Part shown: positions 47,239-56,892 of the stretch, in pieces
Position numbering within the stretch: the stretch's first letter is position 1
How the letters are laid out: the number at the start of each line of letters is the position of its first letter
IMG/VR virus record: IMGVR_UViG_3300032116_000031
Span: 1 to 64,000 of that record
Source of the DNA: a virus
Length of the DNA: 64,000 bases
Direction: 5' to 3' (one strand)
The notes under the pieces: model-generated
What the model saw: the letters and a program-made list of their open reading frames with translations, nothing else
Database searches by the model: none
What the model was told of the DNA's origin: nothing
Program-made: the position numbers and the translations under genes

Positions 47239-47246
47239 TATATTTG
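47239..47246 (+). promoter_or_regulatory. Possible -7 promoter element (TATATTTG)
   Basis: TATATTTG matches TAnnTTTG and lies 24 bases before the ATG at 47271, but no TTG is seen at the right distance upstream. The 96-base gap between the divergent genes is otherwise only AT-rich. Confidence 0.35.
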
Positions 47247-47270
47247 CAGTTAAATTAAATATTTGTAAAT

Positions 47271-47762
47271 ATGGAATTAGATTACAGTAAATTTTTAACG
47301 CTAGGTAAAGAAATCGAAGAAAGGTTCAGATACAATTTCAATAGATTTCTTATAACTAGCTCATTAGAGGACCAGAAAGGTGTTGACTTAACTTTAAATC
47401 TTACTTTTGATGTAAAGAAAGCTAGAAAGATTAGAAGAAAAGACGATAATGTATCCTATGATAAAATGTGGATAGAATATAAAAACGTCTACGGTAAAAA
47501 GGGATCAATATGTAAAAAGAATTTAGATTTTTTTATAATTGAATCCGAAAACAGTTGGTTAGTTAAAAGCAGAAAGGACGCATACGAATTATTCGTTGAA
47601 CAAGCCAAAGGAAAAGAATTAAAATACTTAGATAGCAAAGTAGAAGTTGAATTATATCAACCATACCGAAGATTAGGTAGAGAAGATGTAATTATGTTAG
47701 TTGAAATGAATAACCCTAAATGGCCGACCGTAATGGATATTCCTAAAGGATTACCCAGTTAA
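47271..47762 (+). CDS. Putative PD-(D/E)XK-type nuclease
   Basis: This 163-residue protein is on the opposite strand to the tail block. LTFDVKKARKIRRKD and MWIEYKNVYGKKGS match a group of small phage proteins with a restriction-endonuclease-like fold, supplying an acidic residue and an (E)xK pair. DFFIIESENSWLVKSRKDAY is the usual following segment. The target is unknown; host DNA degradation or DNA repair is possible. Its end overlaps the stop of the converging gp5-like gene by 12 bases. Confidence 0.6.
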   Translation: MELDYSKFLTLGKEIEERFRYNFNRFLITSSLEDQKGVDLTLNLTFDVKKARKIRRKDDNVSYDKMWIEYKNVYGKKGSICKKNLDFFIIESENSWLVKSRKDAYELFVEQAKGKELKYLDSKVEVELYQPYRRLGREDVIMLVEMNNPKWPTVMDIPKGLPS

Positions 47763-48974
47763 AACATTCTTATTAAGAATACGCTGCAAATCGAAATTTA
47801 ATAGCTTCAGGAGATTTTCTTCTCTTACCGCTACCATAGCGTGTTCAGGGTGAATATGTGTTGCCAACACATCCCTCATTAAACTTAATAGCTCAACAAG
47901 GCGATCACCGTAAGGTATTGGATGGCCTTTTTCAGCTAAATTAACAATATCTGCATCTGTAACTAAATCAGGTTGTTTCTTTAAATCAAATTCATTGTTT
48001 AAATGACTAACCAGAAATATTTTATCAGATACAGTTAAAGAAGTTGAAAAATCCAAATACTTTTCAACTAATATATTTTCCTCCCTATTCGTATCTAACG
48101 GTGTTGGAGGATATAATTTAGGTAAAGCAGCTAAAGATGGATCTGTAGAAGTTAGTTTCCACAAAGGATATGTTGACTGTAAAGTTAATAATTGTGATTT
48201 AATCTCTACTACTAATTCATCTTTACTGCTTTTAGTATATCTAGTCGAAGATATTACTTTAATATTTGTAAGATTTGATATGTCTTTAACTATTATTGTC
48301 GCAGCAAAATCGCTTATGAACTGCACCACGAATTCAATTGTAGGATTCTTAAATGTTTTTACATTAAGGTTTTTCTTTTCTACCTTTTTATCTTTTTTCT
48401 CTGGAAAGCTTAATAACTGATACGATGGATTTACTTTATTAAATTTTAAGGGATTATTAAGCTCATGCCCACCTACCCTCAAAAGTAATTGTCTTTCCTT
48501 TAAGAATATATTAACATTATTTCTACCGTTAATTGAAATTTCATCTTTCTTTGCAAAAATACCTTTACTTTCAGCAATAGTAGAAGATTTCTTTGGATAC
48601 TTCAATATACCATCAGGATAATGCCTGTTACTTTCGTAGGCAAAGTCTTGATTTTCTATATTGTATACATTTGAATGTACTACACTGATCCAATATCTTA
48701 TATCTTTACTGTTGTAATTAGAAGTATTATAAACATTCCTAAACATTAAAGTTACTCTTTCACCTACTTTTGGTAGTATTCTGAAGAAGGAAAAATTAAA
48801 TAAAGGGAAACATAAAGGTAAGTCTTCGTCATTTAAAGCAGTGTCTATCTCTTTAATCCTAACCCTAATTATACCATTCTCTTCGCCGTCCAACAAACTA
48901 ACGACTTCCCCTTCAAATATATTTTTACTATAAAAAATATCCGAACGACTACTACTAAATTCAGATGAAAACAT
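47751..48974 (-). CDS. Baseplate hub OB-fold protein, T4 gp5-like N-terminus
   Basis: This 407-residue protein has an N-terminal domain (FEGEVVSLLDGEENGIIRVR...LPKVGERVTLMF) with the OB-fold pattern of gp5/gpV-type hub and spike proteins. The rest lacks a lysozyme domain and the glycine-rich beta-helix of the classical spike, so it may be a hub protein only. It sits among baseplate genes. The dispersed word (LLDGEE) lies in the middle of the OB fold at 48882. Confidence 0.6.
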   Translation of the reverse strand: MFSSEFSSSRSDIFYSKNIFEGEVVSLLDGEENGIIRVRIKEIDTALNDEDLPLCFPLFNFSFFRILPKVGERVTLMFRNVYNTSNYNSKDIRYWISVVHSNVYNIENQDFAYESNRHYPDGILKYPKKSSTIAESKGIFAKKDEISINGRNNVNIFLKERQLLLRVGGHELNNPLKFNKVNPSYQLLSFPEKKDKKVEKKNLNVKTFKNPTIEFVVQFISDFAATIIVKDISNLTNIKVISSTRYTKSSKDELVVEIKSQLLTLQSTYPLWKLTSTDPSLAALPKLYPPTPLDTNREENILVEKYLDFSTSLTVSDKIFLVSHLNNEFDLKKQPDLVTDADIVNLAEKGHPIPYGDRLVELLSLMRDVLATHIHPEHAMVAVREENLLKLLNFDLQRILNKNVLTG

Positions 48975-48980
48975 AATTCT

Positions 48981-49448
48981 TTAATTTAATTTTTTATAAT
49001 CAGGGTATTTCTCTAAGTCTGCTGCACTAACAGCAAGGTAAGGATTGTTATCTTTTACCAAAATAAAAAAGGGCTCCCTATAATCCTTATACTCATAATA
49101 ATACAAACCTTTCGGAACATCAGATGATCTAAGGTATCTTAAAGTACTTCTAAAGTTTATTAAATCTTCTACTTGGAAACAATTATCAGACTTTACAGTT
49201 TTCTTCATGAAAGTAGTAGTAACTGCCGAATTTCTAACGATAGCTACAAGATATTCATTCATCTTTCTGATAAAAAACAAATTTACAACAAAATTACCTT
49301 TAGGAAATCTAGTGTATTTTAAAGTTTCAACTCTTTTACCAACAGCATCATTTAGTTTCTGACCTAATTCTTTACCAATCAATCTTTCTAAATAACGTTC
49401 ATCAAAGTGAAATGTTGTAAACGCTTCGGATATTAGTACTTTTTTCAT
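48981..49448 (-). CDS. Hypothetical protein in tail block
   Basis: This 155-residue protein starts MKKVLISEAFTTFHFDERYL. It shares an MKKxLxEA-type N-terminus with the metallopeptidase at 15508, and is otherwise a small alpha/beta protein. No family was recognised. Context suggests baseplate assembly. Confidence 0.6.
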   Translation of the reverse strand: MKKVLISEAFTTFHFDERYLERLIGKELGQKLNDAVGKRVETLKYTRFPKGNFVVNLFFIRKMNEYLVAIVRNSAVTTTFMKKTVKSDNCFQVEDLINFRSTLRYLRSSDVPKGLYYYEYKDYREPFFILVKDNNPYLAVSAADLEKYPDYKKLN

Positions 49449-49461
49449 AAAAATAAATATT

Positions 49462-49869
49462 CTATTGAATTATTCCTTTACCTATCGCATAACTAGTTGT
49501 TGTACCTTGACTTACCACAGGAACACCCAAGGCAACTCCTGTTGTAGTAACAGGTACACCAGCGGGAATTACTACTGTTACTTTCGCATTTTTGATGATA
49601 TGTTCTACAATTGTTTCTACAATAATATATAAGCCTTTATCATTTAAGGATTCGCTTCCATCAGGTAATAATCCAACAGGTAATCCTAATTTTTGTCTTT
49701 TGTTTAATATTTCTTTTGTAATATCCCTAACCGATAACCCCTTCTTATTATCTGCTCCAAGCAAAATAAGCGGAGCAGGTATGTTAGCTGGCTTGCTAAT
49801 ACCTTTATCTAATAATGAATTCAAAAATTTTATTAATTCATTAATATCACTGAAATCTACGTTCTCCAT
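49462..49869 (-). CDS. Hypothetical virion-block protein
   Basis: This 135-residue protein has a helical N-terminal half. Its C-terminus is rich in valine, threonine and glycine (VTVVIPAGVPVTTTGVALGV), perhaps forming beta structure. It overlaps the 438-residue gene by one base. No family was recognised; it is probably a tail component. Confidence 0.55.
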   Translation of the reverse strand: MENVDFSDINELIKFLNSLLDKGISKPANIPAPLILLGADNKKGLSVRDITKEILNKRQKLGLPVGLLPDGSESLNDKGLYIIVETIVEHIIKNAKVTVVIPAGVPVTTTGVALGVPVVSQGTTTSYAIGKGIIQ

Positions 49870-51185
49870 TATATTATTGATAATAATGATCTAATTTGTA
49901 GTATTTGTAATCTAAGTTGTTCCTGTTCTTTTTTGATATTGTTTTCTTGGATAATATCATTTAGTTCTCTAATTATGATAACAACCAAATATCTAATTAC
50001 AGCCTGAATAATTCTTTTCTTTATAATATCAAATAAGAATTTTCTATGCTCCTTAAAGAAATCTTTGAAATCAGAGCCAATATTCACATTAACTGACATC
50101 AAAGCAAACATTCTGATAAAGAGAATGTTCTTAGGTGTTAATATATTTCGAGTAATAGATTTAATTACCGTTTTGAAAAATAACTTAAATAACGTGTCAG
50201 CATACGTTTGCTTATCCGAAGGTAATACCATACCTGAAGTTTGATTAACAAGATAATCAAAGTTGATAGTATAAATTTCTTCATTATATTGAGATACATT
50301 AATTAAATCTGTTACAAATGATTGTAGTAAATCGTAATCATAGCTAACATAATTTACTTCGCAATCTATGAACTCATAATACCCATCTTTCCTCTTCTCC
50401 ACTCTATCGTTTACTTCTTCGGTATCAAAGGTGAAAAAGGAATCATCTACATTAAAGCTGTCTGTTATTCTTTCTAAAATTATCTCTAATTCAACTTGAT
50501 TGTTTAAATTCTTTTTAGAAAAGTTAGCTAGCGTATTCTTTAATTTAGAAGTTAATACCCCAAAATTAGTATCTATTAAATCCGAAACCACAACTATATT
50601 ATCGAAGAACACAGTATTATTCATGTATAGGGTAACAAAATCATATATTGTTTTCCCTTGTAATGAATCATCTAATTTAACATAAAGATCTTGGTTAAGG
50701 TATTTTATGACTAAAATTGATTTCCAATTATATTCTATACCTTGATTATTGATAGCCTGATAAATTAGTTTATCGAGATTATCAGGATAATCAACATAAT
50801 AACTTTTACCTTCTGGGCTATCTGGATCAATTTTCAATAATCCAAAGAAATCTAACTCTGTGATTTTAAAAATTTTAAATTGAAAGAAATGTGAAGGTAT
50901 TAATGTATCTGTTTTACATTGATAATATTTGACTATATTTTCTTTGAAATACTTAAATAAATCGTCATTTAAAAGTTTTAATTCTGAAATTAAGAACTTT
51001 ATGAATTCGGATTTTGCTTTATTACCTCCAAACAATAATACAAATAAATCCAAGATGAAATCCAAGGGGTTTTCTCTGGATACTGATGATAAAGAATCAA
51101 AAGAGATTATCTTTGAAAAAGCTTCATTCGTAGCCTTCAAATTTTCAATTTTTTGAAGCAGGTCCTTTTTAAAGTTTACTGGCAT
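49869..51185 (-). CDS. Large helical virion-block protein
   Basis: This 438-residue protein is rich in helix, phenylalanine and lysine. Its C-terminal hydrophobic and coiled-coil region (AVIRYLVVIIIRELNDIIQE) could be a tail-tube-internal or tape-measure-linked segment. On the - strand TATCTTTG lies seven bases upstream of the ATG and TATAAATA-like sequence lies just beyond, so transcription may start here. No family was recognised. Confidence 0.55.
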   Translation of the reverse strand: MPVNFKKDLLQKIENLKATNEAFSKIISFDSLSSVSRENPLDFILDLFVLLFGGNKAKSEFIKFLISELKLLNDDLFKYFKENIVKYYQCKTDTLIPSHFFQFKIFKITELDFFGLLKIDPDSPEGKSYYVDYPDNLDKLIYQAINNQGIEYNWKSILVIKYLNQDLYVKLDDSLQGKTIYDFVTLYMNNTVFFDNIVVVSDLIDTNFGVLTSKLKNTLANFSKKNLNNQVELEIILERITDSFNVDDSFFTFDTEEVNDRVEKRKDGYYEFIDCEVNYVSYDYDLLQSFVTDLINVSQYNEEIYTINFDYLVNQTSGMVLPSDKQTYADTLFKLFFKTVIKSITRNILTPKNILFIRMFALMSVNVNIGSDFKDFFKEHRKFLFDIIKKRIIQAVIRYLVVIIIRELNDIIQENNIKKEQEQLRLQILQIRSLLSII

Positions 51186-51210
51186 TTTATTTCAAAGATA
51201 ATCCCTTTAT

Positions 51211-51600
51211 TTATAGTTTTAATTTTAAATTCTTACGGATACTTTCCAATTCTTTATCCGTTAATAAAGGTTCGTTATCGGATGTAGAATCTTCTGTTTT
51301 GTCTTTAACCTCATCATTTCTATTTAAGATTGCATTGCCATAAAATTTAACCAAGTCAATTTTATTTTTATTGTTGACATTGATAATATCCAAGGTTTTA
51401 TTAGACAATGAATCTAAAATTTCAATCTCTTTTAGCGTTCGGTTTTCATCACTACCTTCAATCTCTTTGGCCCTTAGAATTTCTTCTTCACGCTTTTTGA
51501 ACATATGTAGCGCCCTTTTTTCTTGACGTTCTAAGTCATTAAAAGTTAATTGGATTCGCTCTAACAAGCCATCTAAACTGGCTGGAATTTTACTTTTCAT
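51211..51600 (-). CDS. Small helical protein next to the late sigma gene
   Basis: This 129-residue, highly charged, helical protein (FNDLERQEKRALHMFKKREE) ends in a basic helix (DKELESIRKNLKLKL). It lies 21 bases downstream of the gp55-like sigma gene. T4 pairs gp55 with the small coactivator gp33; this gene is a candidate for such a partner on position and size only, without a sequence match. Confidence 0.5.
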   Translation of the reverse strand: MKSKIPASLDGLLERIQLTFNDLERQEKRALHMFKKREEEILRAKEIEGSDENRTLKEIEILDSLSNKTLDIINVNNKNKIDLVKFYGNAILNRNDEVKDKTEDSTSDNEPLLTDKELESIRKNLKLKL

Positions 51601-51621
51601 AATCTCGTTTCTTTATAAATA

Positions 51622-52398
51622 TTACAAATCTTCGTCTAAATCCCTTAAAAACTTCCTTTTCTTTTTTGTGTAGAAGTTTTTATAAAATTTTAGACTTTGA
51701 CTTATTTGTGTTGTATTTAGTAAAGTCATGTTTCGGATACATTCCAAAATAAAATTCTTCTTAAATTTTTTAGTGTCGTCTAAATAAATTTTATCCCAAT
51801 TTTTTGTTATCTCAATTATGGCTATCCCGACTTTAATGTCTGACTCTTTCAAGCCGTGTTTTTCAATATTTATATCTAAATTTGAATTATCCAATAAAGC
51901 CTCGATTTCTATAACTATTAGTTCAAAAAATTGGTGCATCAAAGAATCTTCTGTATATTCCTCATCTATAATATCAGCACCTTCATTTACTGTTCTATAA
52001 ACATCATCGTAAAGAATAACTTTCTTTTTATCTTTAGTTTCTTTTTTACGATTATTTTGCAATCTTCTCTTTATTATGGTACCAAAGTAAGAAAAAGATT
52101 TTTTGCCTCTGTCTGGATCAAACATATGGATTTTCATATGTAAGAATGATAAGGTGTCATCAAACAAATCCTTATAAGACATTTTAGCACTATACAATTT
52201 ATAACGATTTATTATTGATTCCGTCATTTTTTCTAAGGGTTTCTTTAACAAATCGTTATAAATTTGATTCTTTTCTTCATCGGAAGAAGATTTTAAGTAT
52301 CTAACAACCGCTTCTTCTTGTTCGGTTGAAAAATAACCTGAAAGCGTATTTATGTCATTAGTATTAGCATTTTTCGGTTTACGTCCTCTTTTAGCCAT
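51622..52398 (-). CDS. gp55-like late sigma factor
   Basis: This 258-residue protein has a conserved block FDPDRGKKSFSYFGTIIKRR, with NRKKETKDKKK just after. It matches region 2 of the T4/cyanophage gp55 late-transcription sigma factors, where it contacts core polymerase and the late promoter -10 box. LYSAKMSYKDLFDDTLSFLH precedes it. The N-terminus is basic (AKRGRKPKN). In T4 this class of factor transcribes virion genes, which fits the adjacent tail block lacking host-type promoters. Confidence 0.75.
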   Translation of the reverse strand: MAKRGRKPKNANTNDINTLSGYFSTEQEEAVVRYLKSSSDEEKNQIYNDLLKKPLEKMTESIINRYKLYSAKMSYKDLFDDTLSFLHMKIHMFDPDRGKKSFSYFGTIIKRRLQNNRKKETKDKKKVILYDDVYRTVNEGADIIDEEYTEDSLMHQFFELIVIEIEALLDNSNLDINIEKHGLKESDIKVGIAIIEITKNWDKIYLDDTKKFKKNFILECIRNMTLLNTTQISQSLKFYKNFYTKKKRKFLRDLDEDL

Positions 52399-52425
52399 TA
52401 AAATTAGATTAAAAAATAAAAGGCT

Positions 52426-53208
52426 TTAACCTTCATATGTTATATGTCTGTCTTCACTGAAGAAATATTCTTTTTTTGCTAAGTCTTGATAAAATTTAAT
52501 TTCAAGTTTATCCAAAGAATCATAGTATGCCGTTAGGCTACCTTCTCTCTTGATTCTATGTCTAACCATTAATTTAGGTATTACCATTACTTCGGATAGC
52601 TGATTCAAAATCCTCAAGAAATATTCGTATTCAAAGTATTTTTTGATACTATGTTTATATCCGCCATTATCAATAAATTCAGCTGTTTTGTATATAGCTG
52701 ATGTAAAGGAGAACAAGGACATTTTCTTCAATGTTTCAAAATCCAAATACCCTTGTTTATCTGTATAATTCATACTCCATGCTAATTCATTCACCATATT
52801 AGTAAAGGATTCGCCGTCGAACTCCAAGTTAATAGGAAGGAATACTGATACATTTGGATATGCTTTTGAATACTCTTCTGTGTATGTTACAAAGGTATTA
52901 TTTAATACGTCGTCATATTGTAGTACGGTGAAGTAGGGCGTGGATATGGAGGTTTGGACGGCGAAATTAATGACCTCCGTATAATTTGGATAAAGTTCCC
53001 TCAATTCCTCTGGAAGATCAAGGAAGTTTAATTTCAAGCCAAATGTATTGGATGCTTCTACTTGCTTTTTCAAATCCGCAAAAGTAGCAACCAATATATC
53101 GAAGTCTTTACTATCTTGTTTAGCCAATGACTCAAACATTTCTATAATATAGCTATCTTCGACATCTAGCTTATGAATTGGTATAATTACTGTTAATTTA
53201 TTGCTCAT
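52426..53208 (-). CDS. Family 2-like glycosyltransferase
   Basis: This 260-residue GT-A fold protein begins LTVIIPIHKLD and carries a DxD-like QYDDVLNN motif. It probably moves a sugar from a nucleotide donor. It overlaps the GT-B-type gene by 11 bases, so the two are co-translated. Targets could be virion proteins, phage DNA or host surface glycans. It carries one exact (INFAVQ at 52955) and one mismatched (FDGES) copy of the dispersed word. Confidence 0.7.
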   Translation of the reverse strand: MSNKLTVIIPIHKLDVEDSYIIEMFESLAKQDSKDFDILVATFADLKKQVEASNTFGLKLNFLDLPEELRELYPNYTEVINFAVQTSISTPYFTVLQYDDVLNNTFVTYTEEYSKAYPNVSVFLPINLEFDGESFTNMVNELAWSMNYTDKQGYLDFETLKKMSLFSFTSAIYKTAEFIDNGGYKHSIKKYFEYEYFLRILNQLSEVMVIPKLMVRHRIKREGSLTAYYDSLDKLEIKFYQDLAKKEYFFSEDRHITYEG

Positions 53209-54301
53209 CTTGATATTTTTTAATTGTTAGATTTACTTTTTCGATTTTGCTTTCAAAAATCCTATTAAAGGTTGCTTTTGTTTGATTTGTAAAGTTTTGT
53301 TCGTTGTATGGCTCCACTGTTTTTTGCATGTTGTCATACATCTGCTGTGGAACATCACCCAACAGCCAATTCTCAACAAAACGTGCTATATAATCAGGTA
53401 TCGCTAAAATATTAGATAGATACACCGCATTATCACTCAATTTGATATTATCTCCTTCGATATTTTCAGCCCATTCTGGGATTAAATCTGGAATTTTAAC
53501 AATTACAGGAACTCCTGATTTCATTGACTCCAAGGGAAATGTACCAAAGGTAGCGTAATCATCAATCCAAATAGATAAACAAGTTTCTTTTAGTGCCTCT
53601 GCAAAACTTTCTTTAGGTAAATTACCAAGGGTTTTAAAAGAGAACCAAGAATACATAGGATATTTTTGGTAGAATAGTTTTGCTACTCTTTCCAAGTCGT
53701 CTTGATTTCTACTGATAATTGATATTATTGGTTTTTGTGGAAGGGTGGACGGCGAAAAGACATCCGAAATGGCGGGATTAATAACGTAAGTATTTTTAAC
53801 AGGTTGATATTCAGCTAAAAAAGTTTTCATCTTATTAGATGTTGTAATAGCATGATCCACACCATAAAAACTCCAACCTTCGCCTGCATTCATATATTTG
53901 AAAATAAATGAGTGAGATTGACAAATTACTACTGTATCAGAAGGAAGTTTACTCTCCCAAAGCTTTTTAATTAAGTCAGCATATAGCTCTGGAATAAAAA
54001 AAGTATCGGAACCGTTAATTTGATACTCTGGATTATTATTCATTGTCGTGATTGAAATATGCTTCAACGAGGAATATCTTTCACCCATCCAATTCTGAAC
54101 ACCGACAAATTTTTCCTTTTCGTGTAACATAATGACCTTGTACCCTTCATCATCCATTATACCTGCTATCTTGTATATGTATTCAATTGAAGCCATTGGA
54201 GTGCCATTAGTGTCGGCGACAAAAAAGAATAATCTTCCTTCCTTATTCTCTATTTTGCCCCTTAGCTCTACCAATTTTTCTATTATTTCTTTATTTTCCA
54301 T
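53198..54301 (-). CDS. GT-B-type glycosyltransferase
   Basis: This 367-residue protein has a two-Rossmann layout. Its C-terminal half (SIISRNQDDLERVAKLFYQK...ATFGTFPLESMKSGVPVIV) has the donor-binding pattern of GT4-type enzymes. No signal peptide is visible, so it acts in the host cytoplasm. It stands in a cluster with two other glycosyltransferase genes. A dispersed-word copy encodes FSPST at 53743, in the linker between the two domains. Confidence 0.72.
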   Translation of the reverse strand: MENKEIIEKLVELRGKIENKEGRLFFFVADTNGTPMASIEYIYKIAGIMDDEGYKVIMLHEKEKFVGVQNWMGERYSSLKHISITTMNNNPEYQINGSDTFFIPELYADLIKKLWESKLPSDTVVICQSHSFIFKYMNAGEGWSFYGVDHAITTSNKMKTFLAEYQPVKNTYVINPAISDVFSPSTLPQKPIISIISRNQDDLERVAKLFYQKYPMYSWFSFKTLGNLPKESFAEALKETCLSIWIDDYATFGTFPLESMKSGVPVIVKIPDLIPEWAENIEGDNIKLSDNAVYLSNILAIPDYIARFVENWLLGDVPQQMYDNMQKTVEPYNEQNFTNQTKATFNRIFESKIEKVNLTIKKYQDEQ

Positions 54302-54968
54302 TTTTGAATATGTTTAATAATGCTTTTAAGTTTTTTATTTTTTTGCCTTGTTTTAAATGCTTGTTATTTTCAGTTTCAATTTTGAAAAGCTTTCTGTTCT
54401 TGGGTTTGTTTTCAATTATATAATTGTCAGCTGTTATTATCATTTTATAATCATCCCAAATGTCTTCATACGAAGAAACAAACCTCAAATTATTTAATTT
54501 ACATTTTTCTCTGGATAAGAAGAAAAGAGTCGCTGGTTTACTATTACCTATTTCCATGGAAACTAAATCGACCTCTATACCCTTTGAATTAAAATAGTTT
54601 TGTAACTCGTGGAAATCGTTAATAACATCTTTGTAAGTAACATTGGTTTTAGCTCCAATTTCAAAACTCATTTGCTCATAGAGGAATCTAAGAAAAAATT
54701 CTTTTGACTGTAACTCTATTTTAGAAGTTATATACATCGGATCAACCTTACCTTCCAAATTTAAGATTTTATTTTCTATTTTATTTTCTGTAATTTGTTG
54801 AATATCACCCTCATCATCCAATTCCCCAAATTCAAAGTCATCGCCTCGATCTATTTTTTCTTCATTGAACTGCTCTTCTTCTTCCAAATAGACATTATAA
54901 ACTTCCTTAAATGTATCATAATATCTTCTGATAACATCATTTATTGTTATTGCAATTCTTTTTTTCAT
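54291..54968 (-). CDS. Hypothetical protein between glycosyltransferases
   Basis: This 225-residue protein has a helical, acidic N-terminal half (VYLEEEEQFNEEKIDRGDDF). Its alpha/beta C-terminal half (SMEIGNSKPATLFFLSREKC...DYKMIITADNYII) could be a HAD- or Rossmann-like fold. It overlaps both neighbouring genes. The function is not recognised; a pathway link to the glycosyltransferases is possible. Confidence 0.55.
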   Translation of the reverse strand: MKKRIAITINDVIRRYYDTFKEVYNVYLEEEEQFNEEKIDRGDDFEFGELDDEGDIQQITENKIENKILNLEGKVDPMYITSKIELQSKEFFLRFLYEQMSFEIGAKTNVTYKDVINDFHELQNYFNSKGIEVDLVSMEIGNSKPATLFFLSREKCKLNNLRFVSSYEDIWDDYKMIITADNYIIENKPKNRKLFKIETENNKHLKQGKKIKNLKALLNIFKNGK

Positions 54969-56536
54969 AGTATTACGATATAATTTTTTAATTTATGTTT
55001 ATATTCTATAATTTTTGGTTGTAAGACTTCCACAAAGTCCCTGTTTATTCTTTGAATTTTATCGGGATTTTCATCTCTTGTAAGCGATTCGTAATGATAA
55101 CATACAGCATCTCCTTGATAGAAGTTAGTTTTATCTTGTTTAGCTAATATATCTAAATTCAAAACTACATCTTCAAAACATTCAACTGTGTTTTCATTGA
55201 AGCCATTTACCTTTTCAAATAGTTTTTTGTTGACCAACAAAAAGGCCCCAGTTGATCCCACCATGTTTGAAGACAGTTTACTGTTGAAGGAATAATAACT
55301 TTTCAAACCATAATGAGAAGCGCCTATTCTTTTGGCTTTATCAACATATAAAATAATACCTGCATGTTGGATTCTTAAATTAGGATATAATAGTCTACAT
55401 CCAACCGTACCGCACCTGTGCTTGTTTTTTTGATACGTTAAAACCATTAAATCAAGGGCGTTGTTGATTAATTGAATATCATTATTACAGAATAATAATA
55501 GTTCTTCGTCATTAAAATAAGTTTTAATTAATTCATTGTTATTTTTTGCAAAATTATAGTAGTCTAATTGATGAATTTTTAATTTAATATTCTTATGATC
55601 CAACGCGGTTATTTGTTCGACATATGAATTTAAAGCAAGTAAAGACTCTTCAGATGAACCAGTATCGCCAACTACTATATTAAGATTAATGTTTTTATTT
55701 GTTTTCTTGATTAAAGAATTAATACATTTAATCAAGTAATCTATTTTATCCTTAGTTAAAATAACAACACCGACGGAAACACTATTCACCTGTACAGGAT
55801 TTATTTTTGCTATGTCTGTTAAATTAGGTCTGGTTTGGATAGGTAAGAGATCTTGATACATTTCCAAAAATACATTTCGATTAAAATACCAAGAATTAGA
55901 TACTTGACCTATACTTTTATGGTGAATTTTAAATGAAGTGGTTACACCTATTTTAACTCCTTCTAAAAAGTTTTCTACACTAAAACAAACGTCATAAAAG
56001 TGGAAACCTTTTATCTTTTCATTGAAGTTCTTCTTTATCCTATCTTTTTTCAGAGCAATAAAAACGCCGTCCAACACACAAACATTCATCACAAAATCAT
56101 GATGACTAGAAAATTCAGAATCATATTTTACTAGTTTACCATTAATTTCTCTTTCGTGAGAAACAATTCCAGCTAAGTCAGCCCTATTCTCCCACCAAAT
56201 ACCACTTTTATTTAAAGAGGTTGCTCCAGCTAATCCAATAATTCCATAATCAGTTGTTTCAAATATCTCTATTATTTTTTCATCCCACCCTTTAGGTAAA
56301 ACAATATCATCGTGGGCTAAAACTAATATCTCATCTTCCCCACACATATCCAAAGCTTTATTGTAAGCTTGTGTTAAAGAATATTGATTATCATTTTCAA
56401 ATTCAACAATCCTAACATCAGTTTTCAAAGAATTTAATATCTTTTTCCGATTTTCTTCTGATTTTTTTCTAGTACTATAAAAATAGAGCATATTTATATT
56501 TGAGTAATCTATAAGTTTTTTTAAACATTGTTGCAT
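54965..56536 (-). CDS. Two-domain family 2 glycosyltransferase
   Basis: This 523-residue protein has two GT-A-like domains. The N-terminal one carries LTQAYNKALDMCGEDEILVLAHDD. The second starts VGVVILTKDKIDYLIKCINS with DTGSSEESL, CNNDIQLINN and VNGFNENTVECFEDVVLNLD. The tandem layout resembles bifunctional polysaccharide synthases, so it could add alternating sugars. A dispersed-word copy encodes VLDGVF at 56065. Confidence 0.75.
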   Translation of the reverse strand: MQQCLKKLIDYSNINMLYFYSTRKKSEENRKKILNSLKTDVRIVEFENDNQYSLTQAYNKALDMCGEDEILVLAHDDIVLPKGWDEKIIEIFETTDYGIIGLAGATSLNKSGIWWENRADLAGIVSHEREINGKLVKYDSEFSSHHDFVMNVCVLDGVFIALKKDRIKKNFNEKIKGFHFYDVCFSVENFLEGVKIGVTTSFKIHHKSIGQVSNSWYFNRNVFLEMYQDLLPIQTRPNLTDIAKINPVQVNSVSVGVVILTKDKIDYLIKCINSLIKKTNKNINLNIVVGDTGSSEESLLALNSYVEQITALDHKNIKLKIHQLDYYNFAKNNNELIKTYFNDEELLLFCNNDIQLINNALDLMVLTYQKNKHRCGTVGCRLLYPNLRIQHAGIILYVDKAKRIGASHYGLKSYYSFNSKLSSNMVGSTGAFLLVNKKLFEKVNGFNENTVECFEDVVLNLDILAKQDKTNFYQGDAVCYHYESLTRDENPDKIQRINRDFVEVLQPKIIEYKHKLKNYIVIL

Positions 56537-56634
56537 TAAATATAAGGAAGCTTTAAAAGTTTTATTTTATTACCTATATTTACCTTATTATTTATTAATA
56601 TTTTTTACACAATACAAACAAAATTTTTTAAACT

Positions 56635-56868
56635 ATGAAATGGTTCACACTTGACATTTTGCGTCAAATTTTAATGGTAGCAGGCGCTATCGCAGTAGGT
56701 ATGGGTTGGAAAGACCAAGAATCAGTAAATATGCTTATCGGTATTCTTATGTCGGTTGCTGGTGCTGTTTGGCAACTTTTTGATCACAGCGCTGTCCAAG
56801 AAGAAGTTAGAAGTTTGAAGGAAGAGGTTAGAAGCTTCAGAGAGTTGAAGCCTACTAGCAAGAAATAA
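56635..56868 (+). CDS. Holin-like small membrane protein
   Basis: This 77-residue protein has two hydrophobic segments (LRQILMVAGAIAVGMGW and NMLIGILMSVAGAVWQLF) and a charged coiled-coil tail with a repeated EEVRSxxE unit. The layout matches the Pam3-gp28-type holin family, which opens the inner membrane at lysis. It is transcribed alone on + and closed by a terminator. No endolysin lies beside it, so the lysis role is inferred. Confidence 0.65.
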   Translation: MKWFTLDILRQILMVAGAIAVGMGWKDQESVNMLIGILMSVAGAVWQLFDHSAVQEEVRSLKEEVRSFRELKPTSKK

Positions 56869-56892
56869 TAATTTGATAGGCAAAAAAAAAGA

